DNA of 64,000 nt from Ferroplasma sp. (lineage in GTDB: Archaea; Thermoplasmatota; Thermoplasmata; Thermoplasmatales; Thermoplasmataceae): the NCBI RefSeq assembly GCF_031200575.1, contig NZ_CP133597.1, positions 558,001 to 622,000 on the forward strand, read 5' to 3'. Below are positions 9,414 to 16,479 of the stretch, in pieces. The translations under genes and the position numbers were made by a program. The first letter of the stretch is position 1. The number at the start of each line of letters is the position of its first letter. The notes beneath the pieces are model-generated. The model was not told the DNA's origin. It was given only the letters and a program-made list of their open reading frames with translations, and did no database searches.

Positions 9414-10631
9414 TTAATCCTTCAGTATTTTATAGAACATGATAAATCCCACGAAGAAGAACATACCTGCTATGTAAAAGACATAGCGGAATCCCAGGGA
9501 GTAGGAACTGGCAAAGTATAAAATCAATCCATAAATCAGCGGTGAAAGCGTTGAAGCACCACCTGTTGCCATGTTATAGTAACCCATAAACTTACCAGAT
9601 TCACCTGCAGGTGCCATATCGCTGGCAAGTGCGTTGGAAACACTCATAAATATCCCATAGGACATGCCTATAACAGATCCAAGAATCAGGAAAAAATCGA
9701 ATTTTTCGAATTCCGGGATAAGAACCATGGCTATTCCCCCAATTATTGTAACATAAACAAGTATTTTTTTTCTTCCGATTATATCCGACAGTATACCAAA
9801 AATGAAGGATGCAAGCGCCGATGTCATAAGAACTGCTATGCCCACAATAGAAACATAGTAAGCAGGATTTTTGTAATTCAGAATAAATTTAAAAAAATAA
9901 AGTTCGAAAAAAGATAGCCCTATTACACCGGAAAAAACCATGAAGCTGCCCAGAACGACGTATATATAATCCTTCAGGCCGTGTTTTAAATTGAACATAT
10001 CCAGGAATAATTTCCCTATTCCTGGCCTGGTTTGTTTTATTATAACGTCTGATTTCTTTATAGTATTTGCAGTAAGCGATGCAGTTATCATAACTACTAT
10101 GGCAATTAAAATAAGCACATATGATCTGTATCTGGTATCAATGAGAAATCCTGTTATTCCATAACCCATGGCTGACCCAAGAAGCCTGAATATACCTCCT
10201 ATTCCGGTTCCCCCGCCCCGTTCGTCCTCCTTGAGGATATCTGCATACAGTGGCTGATACGCGCCTACCGCAATGTTGGAGGAAACCTGTATCATTATAT
10301 ACCCCAGAAGTACACCTGCCAGGGTAATTGTCAGAATTTTATTCAGGAAGATTGCAAGCACTATGAACACAGCACCTGCAAGGATATATGGCCCCCGGCG
10401 ACCCCACCCAAAATTATATTTATCACTGAGCGTACCGAAGAAAAGGCCGATAGACACACCCAGCGCGGTTCCCAGAAACGCTATGATTCCCAGGAATAAA
10501 CTACTTCTGTTATACGATAATAACTCTATTGGAAGTATGTATGACTCATAGGAAATCCATAGATAATTAGTGCCCAGATGGATTGCATTCATTTTGAATA
10601 AATAACTGTTTGATTTAGGTATATGCACCAC
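9414..10631 (-). CDS. MFS transporter (paralog 2 of a tandem pair)
   Basis: The 405-residue protein has about 12 membrane helices, the loop 2-3 motif GTLSDKYNFGWGRRGP and a C-half counterpart GILSDIIGRKK. It shares its N-terminal pattern (NYLWISYESYILPIELL) and overall helix layout with the downstream paralog. It is likely the first gene of the pair; an AT-rich stretch with TATA-like sequence (minus strand, 10640-10665) precedes the start. Its substrate cannot be assigned from sequence. Confidence 0.85.
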   Translation of the reverse strand: MVHIPKSNSYLFKMNAIHLGTNYLWISYESYILPIELLSYNRSSLFLGIIAFLGTALGVSIGLFFGTLSDKYNFGWGRRGPYILAGAVFIVLAIFLNKILTITLAGVLLGYIMIQVSSNIAVGAYQPLYADILKEDERGGGTGIGGIFRLLGSAMGYGITGFLIDTRYRSYVLILIAIVVMITASLTANTIKKSDVIIKQTRPGIGKLFLDMFNLKHGLKDYIYVVLGSFMVFSGVIGLSFFELYFFKFILNYKNPAYYVSIVGIAVLMTSALASFIFGILSDIIGRKKILVYVTIIGGIAMVLIPEFEKFDFFLILGSVIGMSYGIFMSVSNALASDMAPAGESGKFMGYYNMATGGASTLSPLIYGLILYFASSYSLGFRYVFYIAGMFFFVGFIMFYKILKD

Positions 10632-10981
10632 TTTTTCCTAGTTATTATATATGAATTAATAAATGTATTTCTGTAGCAGTTATTTTCTAGAATTACCATG
10701 CCATTTATCCAGGAGACTGTTTAGAAATTGTGACAGGTAAAGTATTTCCAAATAAATATATAATTTAAAATATACCCTAAGGGATTATAGATTCATATTG
10801 GCATTTCAGATATCCATTCCACTACCATGTACACGCATATGATATCAAGTGCTGTCCAGGAGGATATATACGAGTTATACAGCTGGGTTCGAATGCCTGG
10901 ATTTTTTCGAATCGAGGAGGAGATAGTATATGACTGAGAAAATTGATATGATATCTAAAAGGGATTATGCATTTGAATATG
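10632..10981. other. 350-bp gap with two overlapping short frames next to tRNA-Trp
   Basis: No convincing gene is present. On the plus strand a 36-codon frame (10827-10937) ends YD-stop, and its stop overlaps the ATG of a 46-codon frame (10930-11070) starting MTEKIDMISKRDYAFEY that runs antisense into tRNA-Trp. A GAGGAGG-like Shine-Dalgarno precedes that ATG. The arrangement looks like the junction of two operon genes that have lost the rest of their length, possibly element debris beside a tRNA. The first 100 bases hold the transporter promoter region. Confidence 0.3.
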
Positions 10982-11123
10982 TGGAAGCACTGGGATTTGA
11001 ACCCAGATCTAAGGGTCTCTTCCATGTTTCATTGTTCCAGTCACTCATCATATATTCAGATGACCTTTAGCTAATCACAAACTGACTGGAGCCCTCTAGG
11101 ATACCTGACTACCCCATGCTTCC
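10982..11123 (-). tRNA. tRNA-Trp (CCA) with a 69-nt intron
   Basis: On the minus strand the acceptor arms GGAAGCA and TGCTTCC pair fully. The D-arm has A14, G18G19 and A21 in place, the anticodon stem is GAGGG/CCCTT with loop CT-CCA-GA, and the T-arm is CTGGG-TTCAAAT-CCCAG. Exon 1 is 11123-11086 (through G37) and exon 2 is 11016-10982 (A38 to A73), giving 73 nt after splicing; CCA is not encoded. The intron (11085-11017) sits at the canonical 37/38 site. A relaxed bulge-helix-bulge can be drawn with 32-35 opposite GAAG, with one mismatch. A TATA-like ATATTTATATC lies about 30 bases upstream. Confidence 0.92.
11017..11085 (-). ncRNA. Box C/D guide RNA within the tRNA-Trp intron
   Basis: In RNA order the intron contains box C-like GTGATTA, a guide GCTAAAGGTCAT, box D' CTGA, box C' ATGATGA, a guide GTGACTGGAACA and box D-like ATGA. 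By the N-plus-5 rule the D' guide puts its fifth base (G) against C39 and the D guide puts its fifth base (G) against C34. The second guide pairs 8 bp (TCCAGTCA) across the 5' splice junction of the unspliced precursor. Euryarchaeal tRNA-Trp introns are known to guide 2'-O-methylation at 34 and 39, so the reading agrees with established biology. Confidence 0.75.
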
Positions 11124-11245
11124 TCACTAACAGTATTATTTTTTGATATAAATATCTATAGCATAGTAGGGGGAATTGCTGGAATGCTGGAAAGATTGAA
11201 ACATGTTTGCAAATAAATTTATTAGCAATCAATGCCTTTATTTTT

Positions 11246-12136
11246 ATGGATATCAACAAAAAACGCATAGAGAAAATGAGGGACCTGATTTTCCAGAATT
11301 TGATGGACAGCTACCTGCCATTTCCACTGGACACAAAATTATATTCATCATGGGCAAATAACATTGCAGACGGTGGAGACACTGTAATTTATACTTCCTA
11401 CATGTACCAGATTTCTGGTATTTTAAAGCGTTACGAAGCCTTATTCCCAAAAATATACCGCCTGAATATACCCAAAAGGCTGATGACAGCATCGAAGTTT
11501 CTTATAAAACCAAAGGATGAAGAATTGCAAAGGGCATTCAGAATACTTAAAAGCATAACATCCATGCTGTCTGGATCCGGAGTAAAATTCGGATACCTGT
11601 ATGACCAGGAGCCCTATTCAGGTGCACTCCTCCTAGAATCTGGCTTCATAAAGGAGTATAAGGAATATGGAGAAAAATTATACAGCTTTTTTAAATCTAA
11701 AGGAGTAAAAAATATCATAACCGTTGATCCGCACACCACCAACGCCCTGAAACGATATAAGGATTTTATAGATTTCGACATAGATGTTAAGAACTATCTA
11801 GAGATAGTAAATTTCAAGGGCTCAGGGAACTATGTTATACATGATTCCTGCCTTTATTCACGTGCCATGGGAATGTACGGTGACATAAGGAATAAGGTAA
11901 ATAATTCAGGTCTTGCCATAGATGAAAATTATCTCATAACAAGTAAGGAAATGGGAAGCTGCTGTGGTGGCCCACTCTCACTTGTTTCAGCACAGGACAG
12001 TGAAGAGGTATCACGGGCAAGGGCAGATAAACTTCTATCAGTAAATAAAAATGTTCTGGTTATGTGCCCGCTGTGCTATGAAAATTTATCTCCATATATT
12101 AACAATATAAAGGATCTGGCTGAGGTGGTTTCATGA
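11246..12136 (+). CDS. lutA: LutA/LldE-like CCG-domain Fe-S protein
   Basis: This 296-residue protein belongs to the cysteine-rich-domain (CCG) family found in LutA, GlpC and heterodisulfide reductase HdrB. The C-terminal half has EMGSCCGGPLSLVS and VMCPLCYENLSP, the metal/cluster-binding pattern. The first CCG repeat is degenerate (EPYSGALLLESG). It likely works with the next gene product to oxidise lactate or a similar 2-hydroxyacid. I start at 11246 (MDINKKRIEKM) because an AAATAAATTTATTAG promoter-like element lies about 25 bases before it; an in-frame ATG at 11207 precedes that element. It overlaps the next gene by 4 bases. Confidence 0.75.
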   Translation: MDINKKRIEKMRDLIFQNLMDSYLPFPLDTKLYSSWANNIADGGDTVIYTSYMYQISGILKRYEALFPKIYRLNIPKRLMTASKFLIKPKDEELQRAFRILKSITSMLSGSGVKFGYLYDQEPYSGALLLESGFIKEYKEYGEKLYSFFKSKGVKNIITVDPHTTNALKRYKDFIDFDIDVKNYLEIVNFKGSGNYVIHDSCLYSRAMGMYGDIRNKVNNSGLAIDENYLITSKEMGSCCGGPLSLVSAQDSEEVSRARADKLLSVNKNVLVMCPLCYENLSPYINNIKDLAEVVS

Positions 12137-13272
12137 CCTATGAATGGGATGTTGCAATAAATAAGGCAATACTGAACAATTCACCAAAAGTTCATAAAAT
12201 ACTTGAAGAAAATCCTTACATAAAGGATGTGGCATCAGAATTGAGGGAAACTAAAAATAAGGTGCTGGATGATATGGACAATTACATATCAAAAACTCAA
12301 AAAAGTGTTGAAAAACTTGGTGGGCATGTCCATATCGCAAAGGATAGCGTAGAGGCTATGGAAATTGTAAAGGAGATATTAGGTGAAAAGAGAAAAATAG
12401 TAGTTTCTAAATCCAATGTACTTTATGAAATAAAGCTCAGGGAGGAACTGGAAAATGAGGGCATGGATATCTGGGAAACAGATCTGGGTGAATACCTTGT
12501 TCAGCTCAATAAGGATATGCCATCGCATCTAGTTGCCCCCGCAATCCATCTGACAAAGGATAAAATCGGTAAATTATTGAATGAAAACCTTGATAGCAGC
12601 ATAAATGAAAACACATCGGCTGAAGAAATGGTGAGCAGGGTAAGGAAGTTTCTTATGGAGAAATACCTTGCGGCTGATGTTGGCATAACAGGTGCAAATG
12701 CCATTGCAGCGGATACGGGTTCTGTTCTTCTAATAGAAAATGAGGGGAATATCAGGATTGATACAGTTCTGCCACAAACACATATAGCCATAACTGGCAT
12801 AGATAAGATTGTCCCCACATTGAAGGATGCATTCAATGAGGTCATAGTACAGGCATCATACGCCGGATATTACCCACCAACGTATATAAACGTAACGTCG
12901 GGTCCCAGTGCTACAGGAGATATAGAGCTCCAGAGGGTATCACCAGCCACAGGCCCGAAAGAATTCCATTTAATACTGCTGGACAATGGAAGGAAGGAAG
13001 CAATCAACTCCGAGATACGTGAATCACTGCTCTGCATAAGATGCGGGAGATGCTATTTTTCCTGCCCATCCTACAAGCTTTATGGAAAAGACTTCGGAGA
13101 CAGCCCTTACACCGGGCCTACCGGGATAATGTGGTCTGCAATAACAAATAAAAAATATGACAAGTCTATGCTATGCATGCATTCTGGAGGCTGCAAGGAG
13201 GTATGCCCTATGGATATAAATATACCCAGAATGATAGAAAAAATAAAATTCCGGTACATGGATGAATCGTAA
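12133..13272 (+). CDS. lutB: LutB-like LUD-domain ferredoxin protein
   Basis: Residues about 1-280 are a LUD domain (GITGANAIAADTGSVLLIENEGN is the core, partly cited) as in LutB. The C-terminus holds two ferredoxin-type clusters. The first, CIRCGRCYFSCP, is canonical. The second, CMHSGGCKEVCP, has Ser where the second cysteine is expected and may hold a 3Fe-4S cluster or none. With the ATGA-coupled LutA-like protein it should move electrons from a 2-hydroxyacid such as lactate. No lutC (separate LUD protein) follows, and no permease is adjacent. Confidence 0.78.
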   Translation: MTYEWDVAINKAILNNSPKVHKILEENPYIKDVASELRETKNKVLDDMDNYISKTQKSVEKLGGHVHIAKDSVEAMEIVKEILGEKRKIVVSKSNVLYEIKLREELENEGMDIWETDLGEYLVQLNKDMPSHLVAPAIHLTKDKIGKLLNENLDSSINENTSAEEMVSRVRKFLMEKYLAADVGITGANAIAADTGSVLLIENEGNIRIDTVLPQTHIAITGIDKIVPTLKDAFNEVIVQASYAGYYPPTYINVTSGPSATGDIELQRVSPATGPKEFHLILLDNGRKEAINSEIRESLLCIRCGRCYFSCPSYKLYGKDFGDSPYTGPTGIMWSAITNKKYDKSMLCMHSGGCKEVCPMDINIPRMIEKIKFRYMDES

Positions 13273-13342
13273 AAATATATCAATATTCAATAGCAATTTG
13301 TAGAAAAGTAATACTTATATATAATAATATTATATTTTTGTA

Positions 13343-13561
13343 ATGATAATTAAAACTGGTAGTATAACTGTAAAAGGTCAGGTAACAATACCGAAAGAAA
13401 TTCGTGAATATCTGGATGTACGCCAGGGCGATCACATATACTTTGAATCTTCTAGAGACGGAATAATAATAAAAAAGGCTTACAGTAAAAAATTAGCAGA
13501 TATGAGCACATCTGCAAAGCCATATGATGCTAATGTAAAAGAATCAATTAAAAATATATGA
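13343..13561 (+). CDS. vapB: VapB-type antitoxin (AbrB/SpoVT fold)
   Basis: This 72-residue protein has a swapped-hairpin AbrB domain (GSITVKGQVTIPKEIREYLD, GDHIYFES) followed by a flexible basic tail that would neutralise the toxin. It is the first gene of a toxin-antitoxin pair. A strong TATA-like ACTTATATATAATAA lies about 25-35 bases before the ATG. Such antitoxins usually bind their own promoter. The stop TGA overlaps an ATG, the normal start place for vapC, but that ATG leads to a stop after two codons. Confidence 0.85.
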   Translation: MIIKTGSITVKGQVTIPKEIREYLDVRQGDHIYFESSRDGIIIKKAYSKKLADMSTSAKPYDANVKESIKNI

Positions 13562-13562
13562 A

Positions 13563-14008
13563 ATGAGTGGCATTAGGATTTCCTAGATACCAATGTAATT
13601 CTGAATGTTATCAACATAGAAGAATTATTTTTTTATTCATCCCGGCAACTATTAAATAGAATATCTGATGGGGAATTAGAGGGAGTAATTTCTACTGTTG
13701 TATTATCTGAGGTTCTAACCGGTTTTTATATGAATAATGATATTAAAAGCTCTAAAATGTTAAAAGAATCTCTTATTGAATCACGTAGTTTTATTATTAT
13801 GCCTGTTAATAACGAAATTGCTGATCTGGCCGCCAAAATTAGATCTAGAGGCAAAATAAAGCTCCCGGATGCCATAATTTTAGCAACAGCGATACTGAGC
13901 AAATCAACTTACCTTGTTTCCAGTGATACCGATATAATATACAGAACAAATTATGGAATCGAAGTGGTCAACTCCAACAAACTAATGAAAATAATAAATA
14001 ACTTATAG
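13563..14008 (+). pseudogene. vapC: VapC-type PIN-domain toxin with disrupted 5' end
   Basis: From 13577 to 14008 one frame encodes a complete PIN ribonuclease domain: FLDTNVILNV with the first Asp, LSEVLTGF with the Glu, KLPDAIILATAI with the third acid and SSDTDI with the fourth. No ATG, GTG or TTG opens this frame after the TAG at 13574. The ATG at 13558 overlapping vapB reads only two codons and the ATG at 13563 reads MSGIRIS then stops. An indel near 13570-13582 would restore ATG-to-PIN continuity. The toxin is therefore probably dead, unless frameshifting, an unusual start or a sequence error is involved. Confidence 0.75.
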
Positions 14009-14084
14009 ACCCTAAAAATAAAATTGAATGTAATGTAAATTGTGTTAACCATAAAATCTATATCAAAAATGAAATTACGCCTCT

Positions 14085-15161
14085 ATGGTAAATGCTTTGA
14101 CCACAAATGCACCATCCGGTGGCATTGAATTCCATAATGTACAGATTTCAGACCCGAAAGATTTTGAGGTCAAGCTCAAACCCCTGTATACTGGAATATG
14201 CGGTACAGATCGTGGGGAGGTTCATGGAAACCTATCATTTGCATACAACCATCCTGGATATAATTTCCTGGTTCTGGGGCATGAGGCTGTGTGCCAGGTA
14301 ATAGATGCTCAGGAAAATGAATACGGGATAAAAACCGGTGATTATGTTGTCCCTGTTGTGAGAAGGCCCGGGGAGTGTGTGAACTGCAGAATAGGAAGGG
14401 AGGACAATTGCTCTGATGGAAAGAAGAACGAGGCAGGAATAACCGGCCTTCATGGGTTTATGCGGGATTATTTTTTTGATATGCCGGAGAATCTTGTAAA
14501 GGTCAATGATAGAAGCATGGTGAGAGAAGCAGTTCTCACAGAACCGGCAAAAAATGTTATGAAGGCATTTGAGGTCTTTGACACTGTATCGAGAAGATCC
14601 ATATTTCAGAATAAAGATTCCACATTTATCGGAAAAAACTGCCTTATTATCGGTTCTGGAAGTGAGGCATTCCTATATTCGATGATGGCGAATGAATACA
14701 GGTTTAATGTATATATGACAAACAGGCATAGCCTCGAAGAATCAAAATTATCCATTCTGGAAAAAACAGGAAGCATATTTTTTGATTATACAAGCGGCAT
14801 TCCCCTTAAGGGTATAGACCTGCTAATAGATACAAGCGGGGATCCGGCCACAATATTCAGATTTGTTCGCACGATGAATAACAACGGAGTTGCAATACTA
14901 TTTGGAACAAAGGGAAATGCTCCTGGAACACAGGTTAACGGAGAGGATATAGATTATATAATAGAGAGGAACATAAGCATGGTAGGTTCAGTTGATGGAT
15001 CCAAAAAGCATTATCTTGATGCTTTGAGATACATTGAGAAATGGAACCATGCCCATAATTCCGTGATCGGTGATCTAATAACCGGGACATATTCCCCTGA
15101 AAACACTGAAATTTTCCTGAAAAAACCGGAAGGGGAAATAAAATCAATTATCAAATGGTAG
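14085..15161 (+). CDS. gdh: Glucose 1-dehydrogenase (zinc-dependent MDR)
   Basis: The 358-residue protein oxidises glucose to gluconolactone with NAD(P), the first step of the non-phosphorylated Entner-Doudoroff pathway. [12 protein letters not shown] has the catalytic-zinc Cys, GHEAV the second ligand position, and [12 protein letters not shown] holds three cysteines of the structural zinc site. [13 protein letters not shown] is the nucleotide-binding turn. The whole sequence strongly recalls T. acidophilum glucose dehydrogenase ([31 protein letters not shown] at the end). A TATA-like AAATCTATATC about 25-30 bases upstream supports the ATG. Confidence 0.93.
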   Translation: MVNALTTNAPSGGIEFHNVQISDPKDFEVKLKPLYTGICGTDRGEVHGNLSFAYNHPGYNFLVLGHEAVCQVIDAQENEYGIKTGDYVVPVVRRPGECVNCRIGREDNCSDGKKNEAGITGLHGFMRDYFFDMPENLVKVNDRSMVREAVLTEPAKNVMKAFEVFDTVSRRSIFQNKDSTFIGKNCLIIGSGSEAFLYSMMANEYRFNVYMTNRHSLEESKLSILEKTGSIFFDYTSGIPLKGIDLLIDTSGDPATIFRFVRTMNNNGVAILFGTKGNAPGTQVNGEDIDYIIERNISMVGSVDGSKKHYLDALRYIEKWNHAHNSVIGDLITGTYSPENTEIFLKKPEGEIKSIIKW

Positions 15162-15225
15162 TAATTTCTGTGTAAGATGGAATTATTCTAGTAATACGTT
15201 AATATAATTTAGTAATATAAATGCA

Positions 15226-16476
15226 ATGATTAACGATGATATGCAGTTCAGATACAGAGATGACGGAAATTTTGTTTATCCTGATTACAATGGCTATAAT
15301 TTTTCCAACATAAACAGCACAATCCTATCATTATTCGGTATAAATAATAATGGAATCCCTCTCAAAAAAGAACTTTACAGCAATCTTTATGGATCAAAAA
15401 AAGTTGTATTCTTTTATATAGATGGACTTGGTTATGATAGCTGGAAGAATTTTCTGGCAAATTACAGGCCATTTCAGGAAATAAACGACTCTGGAATAGT
15501 ATCTCCCATAACATCTGTATTCCCATCTACCACTGCAGCCGCAAGCAACACAATAAATACCGGTTTAACTCCGGCGGAACACGGATTATTCGAATGGAGG
15601 CTTTATCTGGAAAATTATAACATGGTTGTGAAAAGCCTGCCATTTATCCCTGTGTACAGGCAGGACAGGGATCAGTTTGCAGATTTAAATCCAGACCCAT
15701 CAATTCTGTTTCATGGAAAAACCTTCTATGAAACGCTGAATGAGCATGGAGTAAGATCTTATATAATATCATTTGCAGATCTTTTGAAGAGCAGCTACAG
15801 CAGGATAATGTATTCAGGTGCAAAAGAAAAGAAGAGATATGATTTTCTCTTTGAGGGTTTTCTCATACTAAGAAAGCTTCTGAAAAAGGTGCGTGAAAAT
15901 TCATACATATTTTTTTATATAGAGGATCCGGATAAAATGGAGCACAGATATGGCCCGGGAAGTGCGGAACATGTAGAATCACTCCGTTATATAGCATCCA
16001 TGTTCAACGATCTGTTTACGGATCTTGCAGGTGAGGATATTTCAATCATAATATCCTCCGACCATGGCTTTACCCCTGTTAATAAAAAGATATATGTTTC
16101 AGGCATCAGGGAACTAATGAAATCCAACAAGGGAAGGACAATACCGGAAACCTGGAGCCCCCGGGATATGATGATATATTCTGATAGCCCGGAAGATATG
16201 AAAAATAGGCTGGAGAGGCAGCTACATGGCAGTGCTGAAATTATCACCGAAGATGAAATCCTCAAAATGGGGATTATGGGAAACAGCACTGTATCAGAAA
16301 AATACATCTCAAGAATGGGAAATATTCTGGTTCTGCCTCATTCCGGAAATACTGTATGGTATAAATATTATGATGATGACATTATAAAAGACCGGGGCAT
16401 GCATGGCGGCCTAAGCCGGGAAGAAATGATAATACCATTTGCGTCCATCAATTTAAAAGATATTAAAAAATACTAA
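15226..16476 (+). CDS. Type I phosphodiesterase/nucleotide pyrophosphatase family protein
   Basis: This is a 416-residue member of the alkaline phosphatase superfamily. FFYIDGLGYDSW holds the first metal Asp, FPSTTAAASNT the nucleophilic Thr, DPDKMEHRYGPGSAEH the metal Asp/His pair, ISSDHGF the next Asp-His pair and MHGG the last His. It should hydrolyse phosphodiesters or pyrophosphates; the substrate is unknown. No signal peptide is visible, so it probably acts in the cytoplasm. TTAATATAATTTAG about 20-25 bases upstream is a likely TATA box. The gene converges on the aminopeptidase gene with 3 bases between stops. Confidence 0.85.
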   Translation: MINDDMQFRYRDDGNFVYPDYNGYNFSNINSTILSLFGINNNGIPLKKELYSNLYGSKKVVFFYIDGLGYDSWKNFLANYRPFQEINDSGIVSPITSVFPSTTAAASNTINTGLTPAEHGLFEWRLYLENYNMVVKSLPFIPVYRQDRDQFADLNPDPSILFHGKTFYETLNEHGVRSYIISFADLLKSSYSRIMYSGAKEKKRYDFLFEGFLILRKLLKKVRENSYIFFYIEDPDKMEHRYGPGSAEHVESLRYIASMFNDLFTDLAGEDISIIISSDHGFTPVNKKIYVSGIRELMKSNKGRTIPETWSPRDMMIYSDSPEDMKNRLERQLHGSAEIITEDEILKMGIMGNSTVSEKYISRMGNILVLPHSGNTVWYKYYDDDIIKDRGMHGGLSREEMIIPFASINLKDIKKY

Positions 16477-16479
16477 AAA

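Noticed and set aside
10890-10915. GGTTCGAAT followed by a CC pair, like the T-arm of a second tRNA
   Set aside because: The flanking bases do not form a T-stem, and no acceptor, D or anticodon arm surrounds it.
14107-14453. Overlapping frames on both strands inside the glucose dehydrogenase gene
   Set aside because: They are shadows of a strongly conserved coding region.
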